From: Hevea brasiliensis
Lineage: Eukaryota; Streptophyta; Magnoliopsida; Malpighiales; Euphorbiaceae
Length of the DNA: 64,000 nucleotides
Reading direction: 5' to 3'
Assembly (NCBI RefSeq): GCF_030052815.1
Contig: NC_079505.1
Span: 9,588,898 to 9,652,897 of the forward strand
The notes under the pieces were generated by a model, which was given only the letters and a program-made list of their open reading frames with translations, did no database searches and was not told the DNA's origin. The position numbers were made by a program, and so were the translations under genes. Positions within the stretch are counted from its first letter, which is position 1; each line of letters starts with the position of its first letter. This document shows, one piece after another, positions 34,916 through 45,680 of the stretch.

Positions 34916-35890
34916 AAGATAACACCCCGTTCTAGTGGTCCAAAAGTAGATTTAATTCTGTTAGATCAAATTATAGTTAGATGGGCTCATTCGGCGATGT
35001 TTTATACATTAATTTTTATTGCTGCTAACTATTTTGTTTTGCCTATTCTATTTCCTACAATGCTCTTCATTTCAAAAAAAGGGAAAAAGGGAAAAATGGA
35101 AAAATAAAATCCCCCTGAATTGGGAAGAGGTAAAGGTGTCCCTTCACACACTGAACACTCACACGATGTCCTCACACACTATGGTCCTAACCCGGGCTTT
35201 CTTACCCTTTTAGGAAAGTAGGAGGGGGTCATGAAGCGGTACCCGTGGGTTTTACCGTTAGTATCAGTGAAGGCTTCTGCTCAAATTGAAACTCGTTCTA
35301 TTTAGTGATACAGTGGAATTTTCCAGACAATATCATGGGGGTAGAATGGGGCTCTCTTGTTCTGATGAGGGCAATTTGGGAACACAGTGGCTTTTAGAAA
35401 ATTAGATCTGAGCTAAACTATCACAATAGTTGAAAGCCGTAGTAAACTACCTTATAAGATAGAACTATCCGGATAGGTAGCGCTCACCGGTATTAGGAGT
35501 CTCCCTACTATAGGACAAAGGGGCATACTTACTCTTACCTATTATGCTTTAATTTCCTTTTGTTCATTTTTTTAGGGTAATCTTGAATCCTACTAGAACA
35601 CCTACACATTTTCCTACTTTGATAAATGTATGCGTGTCACTGTCAATGATATGATTCAAAATTACCTAATTTGTCTTACTAACGAATTTTCCATGAGCGT
35701 TACCAAACCAAGAGTGCAGTAAAGGATAGGCATCATTTTTATCATGGCATCCTCAGTCGATCGCGAGAAGAGGCTCGACATGCTAAACTTTGGTCCAAAT
35801 CGGCTCATAGGTGGTACCCTCGCAAAATGATGTTTAGAGGCACACGCTAGCTCAATACCTTCACTAGATCTGGATAAAATAGAGGTCGGA
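34916..35890 (+). other. 5' leader of element G
   Basis: About 1 kb between primer site and ORF1 with no conserved frame. It contains an A/G-rich spot near 35070-35100 and the purine run AAAGTAGGAGGGGGTCATGAAG near 35215. Nothing else is recognised; it probably includes the packaging signal. Confidence 0.6.
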
Positions 35891-36982
35891 ATGAACAACC
35901 TCGAGTGCTGTCTAATAGATGGAGGTCGCTTCGATCAGTCAGTGCGATTTGAAGAAATGCGGAAGGATTGCAACCTTAATGCGAGTCAAGGTCCAAATCC
36001 GGCATTAAAAGCCATGTTGTCGGTTTGGAATCCTAAGTGCAGGGTATTCTCTTTCAATGACATTGATACGGTTCCCACTATGGAAGAATATCGGGCATTA
36101 CTAGGGATTCCGTACTCATTGCGAGCAGGATCTACCTACACCTTGAGCATAGGCGGACACAGAAGCGATTAACACATTTGTTGGGCATCCCTTGGAGGCG
36201 AAGTCAAAAGAAAGCGATCAAAGGAACACACATGGATGGTATTGGGCGTACCTCGAGAAGCGGTTAGATCATTACCTCCAAGAAAGCGATGGGATCAAGC
36301 TTGATGGCACTTCGCCTTGGGAATCTATGGTGCATTCTGTTCCGGGGCCATTGGGAATCATCACTTGCGGTGCGGTGGAGGTATTTTGGGCGATAGAAAG
36401 CGGGGATCAATCCGATGCGGCAATTCTTGCGAGACCACTGTTGACCCTTACACCTTTGCGAAGAGCGGGGCAAAGGGTCCATTAAGTGTTGTTCTCAATT
36501 GTTATACCTGCGGATTATCGATCCACGTGTGTCCGTGGAGACAAAGGGATTGACTTGGTACCTTGACCAGCCTCCCATCGAGAGAATGACCGGTTAATGT
36601 CGATGCGAAGAATGAGCAGCGATGGTGGGAGCAGTTTTGAGTTTCAATGGCCATAATTACTGTTGGAGGAAGGCTGTGGGCGTCGGGCCAACCCGTTACG
36701 ATCGATGCGAGGTGTCGGCGGTGTCCTAATTGGAATAACCGGGTATACAAGTTACACTCGGCATTGGTAATGAGGCAGTTTGGCTCAACACAGTCCGTGA
36801 TCAACATCAAAGAATACAACCAAGGTCACTTCAACCATGAGCTCAAGGAAGAAGAAGGGTTGAAAATGGCTCGCAAGTTTTGGGAAAACATCACTCAGAT
36901 GGAGACATCACCCAAAGGCCCAAGTGCCTCGGGCGATTATCTTAAATGGAGAAGCGCGAGGGGCCAGAACACTCTCTTGTAG
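35891..36982 (+). pseudogene. ORF1 of element G (extra ORF upstream of gag)
   Basis: Three plus-strand open pieces (35891-36172, 36192-36485, 36647-36982) read on from each other across frameshifts. The first has VWNPKCRVFSFNDIDTVPTM followed by EEYRALLGIPY, the signature of the ORF1 protein found upstream of gag in Ogre elements and related to a plant domain of unknown function (DUF7745, from memory). The second has a WYWAYLEKRLDHYLQ segment, the third YNQGHFNHELKEEEGLKMAR and a WENITQ segment. ORF1 function is unknown; Ogre elements need not have it in frame with gag. Confidence 0.75.
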
Positions 36983-37009
36983 AATTCAAGGCGACAACCC
37001 TCGCCAAAA

Positions 37010-37600
37010 GCGCCCTATTAGAGGAAGGCGATGTCGCTGGTTGACTCGCTACAAAGGCAAATCTGAGAACTCACAGTGCAAGAGCAGATGAAACAATTGG
37101 AGGACCAACAGCAGAAACTTAAGAGAAGGGTGAGAAGACTCAAGGAAGAGGCAAGAGAAAGGATGGAGTTCGAAAAGCAAGAGGTGCGATGGGAAAAGGA
37201 AAAGACTCTCTTCAAGTGAGGCCAAAGAAATAAAAGTGCAGAATAGTAAGCTTGGAAAGATGAAATACCAAGAAATACTCATTGAAGAGTATAAGCAAGA
37301 AAACAAAAGAAGAAGCTTGAATTGAAAGAACAAGCACTACTCATCAACGATATCTTGAAAGAGTGTGCTAAAGAAAGGAAAGAGAAAGAAAAACAAATTT
37401 GCTCTCTATCAAGGGTGAAAGAGAACGTTGACCAGTGGAAAAAGCGATATACAGGGAAAACAAGAACTATTACAGAATCAAGTGCGCTCTGAAAGCATTC
37501 GATCACCAAGCAAGAAGAAAGGTTATATGAGTATCTCGAGAAAATGTCATCTCATTATAAAGAACCTCCCGAGCCTAGGCGATGTAAAGAATATGGTGTA
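37010..37600 (+). pseudogene. Coiled-coil coding segment of element G
   Basis: Highly charged sequence with EQMKQLEDQQQKLKRRVRRL and REEARERMEFEKQEVRWEKE-like stretches, then KEKQICSLSRVKENVDQWKK. The composition is that of a long coiled coil and continues ORF1. It ends around a GYMSISRKCHLIIKNLP segment in another frame. The piece could aid multimerisation of the ORF1 or Gag protein. Broken by several frameshifts. Confidence 0.6.
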
Positions 37601-37984
37601 CAAATTATTGATTAATAAAATGATTTTTGGACCATTGTTTAGTAAATTTGTGAATGAATAATATGACTCCGTAGGAACTCCTCGCTAGGGTTATGTGAAA
37701 AATTGAATGCGCTATATGGGCGGGTATCATAAATGCGCATTCAATCCGTCATTCACGATCGGACTATCGGACGATGCCATGATAAAGTTGATGCGATTGT
37801 CCTTTTCTGATTTCAACTTTGGCTCTCAAATGCCACTTTGTATCCTTCGTCGGACCGGGACTTTTAGTTTCTTTGCAAAATTCAAAGTTCATTTAAAATT
37901 TTCTTTTTACCCCTCACGAGAAATCAATATTGCTTCAAACAAGGCAAGTCGACCAAGCACGGTTCAACCTAAGCGAGTGTACTT
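37601..37984 (+). other. Linker between coiled coil and gag of G
   Basis: Contains an open piece starting MRYMGGYHKCAFNPSF (37707) with no recognised domain. It is probably a decayed joint between ORF1 and gag. Confidence 0.4.
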
Positions 37985-39480
37985 AACAAGATCTCGAACA
38001 AGGAAGATAATGGAAAATCGGGAACAAATCTGAGAACCTACGAGGGCAAGTCTCAGAGTTGAAAGATCGACTTTACGAAATTATGAGACTAATGAAGGAA
38101 ATGTCTCGAGAATAAACCTACTTGAGCCTAGCCCATCATTACCTCCTCCGCCTCCTACGACAAATGATCCTCATCAAGCTTCAACTTCTTTTACCTTTCG
38201 GTCTCCCATCCGGACAGACAATCACTTTGTCAATCCGGTTACCACAAATAATGACCTACCTTACTCTCATTACCCAACCATTCCAAACACCGACCCTTAC
38301 CCTTCAAATTCAATCCCTCCAATTCACTTCACCCCTCATCTCCCAAGCGGGGAATATCCCGAGCGATGGGAGGGAAAATAAGTCAAAGAAAGCGGCTATG
38401 CGCTCTAGAGGAAAGATTGAGAGCAATTGAAGGGCTAAATATGTATGGCTCTGTGGATGTGGCATCACTTAGATTGGTTCCGATGTGGTGGTACCTCCTA
38501 AATTCAAGGTCCCGATTTTGACAAGTATCTTGGGAATTCGGACCCTCGAATTCATTTGGCCACCTATATTGCCAAGATGTCCTCTATGAGATGATGACAG
38601 ATTGTTAATCCACTTCTTCCACGAGAGCCTCTCTGGAGCGGCCACGAGGTGGTGCGTTGATTAGATAGGAAGCGGACTACGCTCTGGAAGGATTTAGCGA
38701 GGCCTTTTTGAGCGGTACAAATTTAAGCTGCGATGTGGCCCCACAAGGAGGATCTTGAGAATGCAGTGCGAGAAAAGGCGGAAAGCTTCAAGAGTATGCC
38801 CAAAGATGGAGAGAAAAGCGGCGAAGTCCACCCTCCGGTGGCCGACAATGAGTATGCTCTCTATTTATTGAGACTTTGAAGGCTCCTACTTCAACTTGAT
38901 GATTGGGAACACTTCCAGTTTCTCGACATCATCGGACGGGTGAATTGAAGCCAACTTAAGAATGGGACATTGCGAGTCGGTGAGAACCCTGTAAAGAAAA
39001 CTGCCAATTTTGGCAAGAAAAAGGAGAGTGACGTGCATTCCATCACTCGGCAGAATAATTACTCCCAGTTTCCCCAAAATAACTACCGGCCATATCCTCC
39101 CTCTCATGGCCAAACCATATAAACATTCCACCTCCTCTCCCAAATTATCCACAGCGCCCACAATATGCACCACCTACAAATTTCCAACCAAGACCACCTC
39201 CTCCTCCCGTTTAACCAAGACCACCACAAAACAACCCAAGACCTCCAAGGAACCCTGATCCACCTCTTCCCCTCCCTTTCAGTGAAATATACCGATACCT
39301 TGTTGGTATAAACCAAATTATACCAGTCCCCTTAGACCCAATCCAGCCGCTATATCCCAAGTGGTATGATGCCACTGCCCGTTGTGAGTATCATGGAGGA
39401 GCACAAGGGCACTCAGCAGGCAAGCTGCGGGGCACTCGGAGGAGAGTGCACGCTTTAATCCAAAGCGGGTGGTTGAAGAT
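37985..39480 (+). pseudogene. Gag of element G
   Basis: Gag begins with an Arg-rich stretch RVYLTRSRTRKIMENREQ (37970-38030). The core follows: VPPKFKVPDFDKYLGNSDPR-type sequence at ~38490-38560 (a CC-site deletion changes frame), HLATYIAKM, then sequence near 38690-38940 encoding the Gag core with AVREKAE and a QEYAQRWREKAA-like segment. A Pro/Asn/Gln-rich linker (39020-39260) follows, then LPFSEIYRYLVGI and a C-x2-H knuckle-like motif CEYHGGAQGHS (39391-39423). It forms the particle that packages the RNA. Five or more frameshifts are present. Confidence 0.75.
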
Positions 39481-40489
39481 CGAGAAATGGTTCCCTCCCC
39501 AATGTTACCTCAAACCCCTTTGCCTAACCATAATGCGAGGCGGTGGTGTAAATATGATAGAGTCTAAGGGAGAAGGATCAACACGAAGTGGATAAGCTGG
39601 TTCCTTACTTTAAGGAGATTTTCTTTGTAGCAATGAGGAAGGCTACCTTTGCCCTCGGTGGCGGGATTCGAAGAAATGCAGGTGTCCTTACCATGGAGGC
39701 GGTGACCATGAGTGCGAGATTGTGAGGGTTGAGCAAGAAGTCGGAACTTATTGTCTCTCAAGGTTCTGAGGTGCCAGACAAAGTCAAAGACGGAAGAAGG
39801 AGTGAACACTACTAGGTTCAACCAAACTGCTTCTACCTCCAAACCCAGAATCGCCTTCTCACCCCCGGTAGCCTCACGCGATGCGGTTATCAGAACTCGC
39901 CTCGGCTCCGTCACCAATACTCACGCTGTCCCATGGAATTATAATTTCCAAGTTTTCACTCAGGGAGCGTCAAGCAGTACATCGGCTCCTAGTCTTGTCT
40001 CACCTCCGGCACCACCAAAACCATGTTTCGCTCCTCATGAGCACTTCAGGATGACTTATGCTGGACCTGCCAGCGACATTACTCCCCAGATCAGTTCTCA
40101 GCCCATTATCACAACAGAGCCCTCTCCACCTGAGCAAGAAGTCAAGTTTATAACTCGAAGTGGGAGGTGTTCTGAGAGCGAAGAAAGAGAGAGGAGGAAA
40201 GGGAAAGTAAAAATGGGAGAGTCATCAAGAAATCTGAGAAGAGGAGGTGGAAAGCGGGAAGTAGAGCTGTTGAGCACAAGGAAGAGGAAGAAGCTGCTGC
40301 TCCAAATAATGAAAGCAGGCGAGTATGATGTGGTGGAGCGGTTGAGAAAAAACACTTGGATTTCACTGTTATCACGATCCTGAGCTCGGAAGTCCACCGA
40401 CAAGCCTTACAAAGAATCTGGATCAAGCCTTTGTAAACCAGACATTACTCAGGCGGTTTGAGAAGATAGTAGAACAAATCCGGGCATCG
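39481..40489 (+). pseudogene. Gag-protease linker of element G
   Basis: Contains EYDVVERLRKNTWISLL (40321-40377) and an open piece (39751-40383) rich in Ser/Pro/Thr with SQPIITTEPSPPEQEVKFIT, then basic GKVKMGESSRNLRRGGGKRE. The sequence before the protease in Tat elements is of this kind. No enzymatic motif is visible. Confidence 0.55.
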
Positions 40490-40940
40490 GCTTTGTAGCC
40501 TTTTACGAAGAGGAGGTAGACCATGCGAGCTTAGGGCACAATAAAGCTCTACATGTAGCGTGAAGTGTAAGGGTTGTATAGTGGCCAAGGTCCTCATCGA
40601 TAACGGATCGACCCTCAATGTCTGCCTAGCGCTACCTTAGCGGTGCGGTCGACCAATCATATATCGTCAGTGCTATGGTGGTAAGAGCCTTTGGCGGTAC
40701 CGGGAGAGAGAGTCTTTGGGAGACATTGACTTGCCAATCAAGTCGGTGCATGTACTTTCAGCGTCACGTTCGGTGATGAACATTGGTAAACTTACACTAT
40801 CTTTTGGGAAGGCCATGGATCCATTCTGCGAATCTTTGTTCCTTGACTTTGCACGGAAGATCAAATACATTAAGGGCGGCAAAATCATCAGCATGTAAGA
40901 GGCGAAGAAGCCATCTTGGTCACCAAGCGCAATCACTTCC
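40490..40940 (+). pseudogene. Aspartic protease of element G
   Basis: LIDNGSTLNVC at ~40593-40625 carries the catalytic D-x-G-S (codons 40599-40610). HNKALHVAVKCKG precedes it, with a stop in between. Downstream, MGDIDLPIKSV and a TLSFGKAMDPF-like segment match the later part of the protease region. It would cleave the polyprotein. It is frameshifted at least twice. Confidence 0.75.
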
Positions 40941-41009
40941 TTATGTGGAGGCGGTAGAATCGTTGGAGAGTTCTTTCCGGGCCCTTGAGCGCAAGATCTG
41001 CAGGGAAGG

Positions 41010-41422
41010 AGGGGCTATGGCTATGGTGGCCAAAGTAATGTCAAGAAACGGGTATCAAGAGGGGAAAGGCTTGGGTACCGCCTTGCAAGGAATCGTGGAA
41101 CCCATACCGGCTATTCAGAAGGTAGGCCGTTGTGGTTTGGGATATGAGGAGGATGCCTTCGTGGATGGGCGGTTCTGGATGAGGAAAATACTTCGGGATC
41201 AGAGGTTTGACGGGAGATGGGAAAGATGAAAATAGTCCAGAATTACGGAGATCTTCACTAAACCGGTCATTCAACATCCGGCAAATCTGGAAGAATCACC
41301 CGATGATCCATCCATAGATGTCATCCAAGCTGGACTCCTTGTATGAGGCCCTAGTATCGCCAATGGTGAGGGCGGGAGTTGGACAACTGGACAACAGAGG
41401 ATATCCCTGTACTCAATCTCGA
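41010..41422 (+). pseudogene. G-patch-like domain and pre-intron exon of element G
   Basis: MSRNGYQEGKGLGTALQGI (41038-41094) followed by RCGLGY is a G-patch-like motif, a glycine-rich RNA-binding fold. The domain sits between protease and RT. After a frameshift, SLYEALVSPMVRAGVGQLDN leads to an exon end reading CTC-GA just before the GT at 41423. An 8-bp repeat unit appears to be lost near 41390. Confidence 0.7.
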
Positions 41423-41605
41423 GTAAAGTACCTTTGGTTATCAACACTTGATCATTTTGTCCATGGTGACAAGTGTAATACTGTAAATGGACCTTTTCTT
41501 ATGGCATTAATATTAATGAATTGATAGCGCATTTTAAATCCAATACTCTCTTTCTTTCCTTTTTAATTCCATCCTTATAACACGTTCTATTCTTTATTTA
41601 TTCAG
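41423..41605 (+). other. Predicted Ogre-type intron of element G (183 bp)
   Basis: GTAAAG at 41423 and a pyrimidine-rich end TATTCTTTATTTATTCAG at 41605 bound a stretch full of stops. Joining restores a Glu codon (GA|G) and continues an open frame (TIHQLTPNNPIDSE). An intron at this place, between protease and RT, is a known trait of Ogre elements and lets spliced RNA make the full polyprotein. Confidence 0.75.
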
Positions 41606-42715
41606 GACCATTCATCAATTAACACCTAATAATCCAATAGACTCAGAAATCCCTCTGGTTAATTTTGAAATCCCCATAACTGCCATTACTTCAAGTGATT
41701 CTGAGGAAGAACTTACACAAGAAGACAGTGAAAAGGATGAGCCCTCCCTCGTGCCTTGTGGAGACGAAATCCACACCATAAACTTAGGCACAGAAGAAGT
41801 AAAAAGGGAACTTAAGGTAGTGGAGAGTGAAGAATTGGGAGATATGATCAGTTTGGTTAGAGAATTCCTCGACGTATTTTCCTGGAGCTATGATGATATG
41901 GTGGGTTTGGACCCTCAGATAGTAACGCGCAAAATTCCCTTAATTCCGGGAACGATTCCGGTGAAGCAGAAACTAAGGAGAATGAATCCCGGCACACTGC
42001 TCAAGGTTCGGGATGAAGTCAGAAAGCTTGATGTGCCGGGTTCTTGGAAGTAGTCAAATATCCCCAATGGGTGGCTAACGTCGTCCGGTAATGAAGAAGG
42101 GCGGGAGAGTCGGGGTGTGCGTTGACTACGAGGATCTTAATAAAGCTAGCTTGAAAGATGATTTCCCTCTCCCCACATTGATGTGTTAGTTGACAATCTT
42201 TGCGGGATTGGGCGGTGTTCGTGTATTGATGGGGCATCGGTACAATCAGATCCCAATGGGCGAAGAAGACAAGGATAAAGCGCTTTCATCACTCAATGGG
42301 AGTATTTTGCTATCGGGTCATGCCCTTGGGTTGAAGAATGCGGAGCTACTTACCGGTAGCGCAATGGTCACATTATTCCACGATATGATGCATAAAGAAG
42401 TGGAGGTATCGTGGATGATATGATCATCAAATCCGAGGAGAAGAGAGCCACGTTCGGTGATGAGGAGGGTATTGAAAGGCTCGGAAATACCACTTGAAGT
42501 GAACCTGCTAAATGCATATTCGGAGCTAGATCGGGAAGTTGTTGGGATTCATAGTAGCGAGAAAGGGATAGAAGTAGATCGGACAAAGTCGAGCTATTCA
42601 AGAAATGCCATCCCCAAAAAGAGAAAGGGAGGTGCGCGATTTTAGGAAAGTTGAACTACATTTCGAGGTTTATTTCTAATCTCACTTTGCCAAAGTGAGC
42701 CTATTTTGATTACTC
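41606..42715 (+). pseudogene. Reverse transcriptase of element G, heavily frameshifted
   Basis: An acidic linker with SDSEEELTQEDSEKDEPS leads to FLDVFSWSYDDMVGLDPQIV and IPVKQKLRRMNP, the entry into Tat-type RT. Then come PQWVANVV, GVCVDYEDLNKASLKDDFPL (~42114-42173) and a YNQIPM-like segment. The middle of RT, including the F/Y-x-DD site, is badly scrambled; GGIVDDMIIKSEEK-type sequence can be read at ~42407-42440 in a shifted frame. As it stands it cannot make an active enzyme. Confidence 0.75.
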
Positions 42716-43245
42716 GGAAGAACAACTCTACTCAATGGGATTGATTTGTCAAGAGGCTTTTGAGAAAATCAAGCGATATCTGTCAAATCCACGATATTGG
42801 TTCCACATGGCGGGCGGGCCTTTGATCCTGTATATGGCGATTCAGTGAGCTTCGATGGGATGTGTTTTGGGACAACATGATGATCTGACCCGAAAGAGAG
42901 GGCCATTTATTACGAGCAAGAAGTTCAATGATTGTGAGTCAAGGTACTCTTTCTTAGAAAAGACTTGCAGCGCGATAGCCTGGACAGCAAAGCGCCTCAA
43001 GCACTACATGTTGAATCACAAGACATGGCTCATCTCCAGGATGGATCCTATCAGATATGTATACGAAAGCCCATTACTGCCAGGAAGGATAGCCAAGTGG
43101 CAGGTTATACTCTCCCAATACGACATAGTCTACATGACCAGGAAAGCGGTGAAAGGCAGCGTGATTGCTGACCTCTTAGCAGAAAATCCTATCCAGGATT
43201 ATGAAGCTCTGGATTTTGAATTCACGATGAGCATATTAATGAAGT
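42716..43245 (+). pseudogene. First RNase H domain of element G
   Basis: The open piece 42855-43247 shows MGCVLGQHDDLTRK, then SKKFNDCESRYSFLEKTC, AKRLKHYMLNHKTWLISRMD and PLLPGRIAKWQVILSQYDI, and it ends with GSVIADLLAENP. This is the RNase H adjacent to RT in Tat elements. The upstream part carrying the first catalytic Asp is out of frame. Confidence 0.8.
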
Positions 43246-43249
43246 AGGC

Positions 43250-43560
43250 TATGAAGAAGAGGGCCCGGCCGATGTATGGGAAATGTATTTAATGGTGTCA
43301 ATTTGTCAGTAATGGAATCGAGCTATCTTGGTATCCCGGACGGAAAACACTTCCGATAATTTGTCAAGTTGAGATTTGTTGTACCAACAATGTCATGAGT
43401 ATGAAGCTTGTGTAATGGGTCTACAAGCTGCTATCAAAATGAAAATCAGAAAGTTGGAGGTGTACGGAGACTCGGCTCTGATAATTTATCAAGTCAAGGG
43501 AGAATGGCAAACTAAGGATCCCAAGTTGATCCCATATCAGAAGTACTTGGGTGATTAAGG
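43250..43560 (+). pseudogene. Second (archaeal-type) RNase H of element G
   Basis: EYEACVMGLQAAIKMKIRKL followed by VYGDSALIIYQVKGEW is the core of the extra RNase H typical of the Tat lineage, with its Glu and the Asp of GDS present. The N-terminal strand (around 43310-43370) is out of frame. This domain is the main protein-level reason to place G in Tat. Confidence 0.82.
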
Positions 43561-44965
43561 AATTGAAGAAATCTCTTTCACTCATCTTAGCGAGAGACAA
43601 GAATCAATTTCTTGATGCTTTAGCTACTCTAGCCGTTATGGCTCAAATGGAAGAAGAGCGGACAACTCAAGCATTGAGGGTTAAAGCAAGGATGAACCGA
43701 CCCTCTTGCTTCATGATTGAAGAAGAGCCGATGGAAAGCCTTGGTATCATGACATCACAGTCTCTTGTAGAACCAGAGAATTCCCCTCAGGGGCAAGCAA
43801 AAATGAAAAGAAGATGATTCGGAGATTAGCATTGGGATACTTCCCCAGTGGAGAAACCCTATACAAGAGGAGCTCCAACGGCGAATTATTGAGATGTGTA
43901 GATGCAAAAGAGGCAAAGAGAATCCTCTTTGAGACTCATGAGGAAATTGTGCAACCCATGCCAATGGGCACATGATGGCCAAGCAAATCATGCGGCGTGG
44001 GTATTTTGGACCACAATGAGAAGGATAGCATCGAGTATTTCGGAAGTGCCATAAGTGTCAGATCTATGCCGATCCGATAAACGTCCCACCTCATAAGTTG
44101 TTCAACCTCGTCTCACCATGGCCTTTCGCAATGTGGGGCATCGATGTGATTGGTCCCATCAATCCCAAGGCATCCAATGGACATAGATTTATCCTAGTGG
44201 CCATCGACTATTTCTCCAAATGGGTGAAACAGCGTCGTATGCTCACATCACGCAAAACACGTTTCTTAAATTCTTCAAAAGCAACATCATCTGCGGCATG
44301 GCCTCGAATGAAATTGTCGCGATAATGCCAAGAACTTGAATGGTCAGAAGGTTGAAGCGTGTGATCAATACAGAATTCGACATCACAACTCCTCCCCATA
44401 CCGTCCCCAGATGAATGGAGCGGTGGAAGCCGCAAACAAAAACCTCAAGAGGATAATTCGGAAAATGACGGTCACATATAGGGATTGGCATGATATGCTC
44501 CCTACGCTCTTCACGCATACCGGACTTAGTGAGGACCTCAGCAGGGCAACTCCATACTCACTGGTCTACGGGATGGAAGCGGTATTACCTATTGAGGTCG
44601 AAATTCCTTCCTTAAGGATTCTGAAGGAATCAGGAATTGATGAATCAGAATGGATCCAGTCAAGGTTGGATCGATTAAACTCTTTGGGCGAGAAAAGATT
44701 AACAATGACATGTCATGGGCAATTATACGAGAGGAGAATGGCTAGGGCATTTGATAAAGGTGTCCGCACGCGAATTCCAACCGGGGACCTAGTCTTGAAG
44801 AAAGTCTGCCGAACCAAAAGCGATCCCGGGCAAATGGTCACCAACCTATGAGGACCCTATGTGGTTAAAAGGCATTTTACGGAGGAGCCTTGATCTTGAC
44901 CCACATGGGCGGTGAAGAATTCCGAGACACTGTGAATCTGACAACCTTTGTCAAGAGGTACTATG
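43561..44965 (+). pseudogene. Integrase of element G
   Basis: After the DALATLAVMAQ linker, a zinc-binding region is seen at ~43950-44075 (a HMMAKQIM-like start and CHKCQIYADPI). The catalytic core has the first Asp in WGIDVIGPI (~44134-44160), SNGHRFILVAIDYFSKW, and later NSSPYRPQMNGAVEAANKN, which keeps the catalytic Glu. MARAFDKGVRTR-type C-terminal sequence follows. No chromodomain is present, as usual in Tat. Frameshifts occur near 44010, 44060, 44250, 44330 and 44830. Confidence 0.82.
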
Positions 44966-45680
44966 CATAAAATGAGTGAAGGATGAAAACCGAAGGCGTC
45001 CCAAAAAAAAAAAAAAAAAAAACTTGGGATGAAAACCGAAAGGCGCCCCAAGAACCAAAATGGAGAAATAAGGAAGGGGATATGAAGCAGGGATGGAGAG
45101 GAAAGCGCCGTGGCATGAGGCTTGAGAGAACTTGAAATAATGGCGGTTAAAGACTTGAAACCAACTATAAGGAATATGTGAGATCTATCCTTGTACCCTT
45201 CCTTTTCCTTTGAAAGTCTATCCCTATTTTTCCTAAAGCCATAATAAAATTATACTTTATTCCTTACCTTTTGTTTCCTGTTTACTCACTTTTTAAATAC
45301 TATCCTTTCTCTTTGTTTAATGCGCTATTGATTAGTTAAAATTTTTGCCATAAGATTTGAATTCGAAAATTGATAACCTCACGTACTTTACTATGAGATT
45401 TGCAGGGAATGGCCTTCAAAAAAAAAAAAAAAAAAAAAAAAAACTAGGAGTGAAAACCCGAGAGGGCGCTTCTGGTCAAATGGACGGAAAGAAAGTGAAA
45501 ACCCGCTTTCCGTAAAATAAGGAGAAAGTCGGGAACAGAAAAGGGGCATCCGAAGGAATGGGATCATGGGTCAAGTCTTGCAACTCCTCCTCCATTAATC
45601 ATCGGCCTTCGGTATCTTGTTAAGTACACTTCGTCAGGGAAAGAACTTCATGTGTCAGGGTTAGATTTGCTTTGTAAGTC
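44966..45680 (+). other. 3' UTR of element G: A-tracts and repeated GAAAACC(C)-hairpin motif
   Basis: Contains A20 (45003-45022) and A26 (45418-45443). Next to each tract are copies of a short motif: GAAAACCGAAGGCG (44985), GAAAACCGAAAGGCGCC (45031) and GAAAACCCGAGAGGGCGC (45452). Two can fold as tiny hairpins with GAAA or GAGA loops. The A-tracts lie well inside the element, so they are not a retrocopied mRNA tail. Confidence 0.7.

Noticed and set aside
37018..37509. Minus-strand ORFs rich in Leu/Phe/Ser looking like membrane proteins
   Set aside because: They are the complement of the Lys/Glu-rich coiled-coil segment of element G.
45003..45443. A-tracts as tails of retrocopied mRNAs
   Set aside because: They are continuous with Ogre 3' UTR sequence, with no target duplication and no upstream cDNA.
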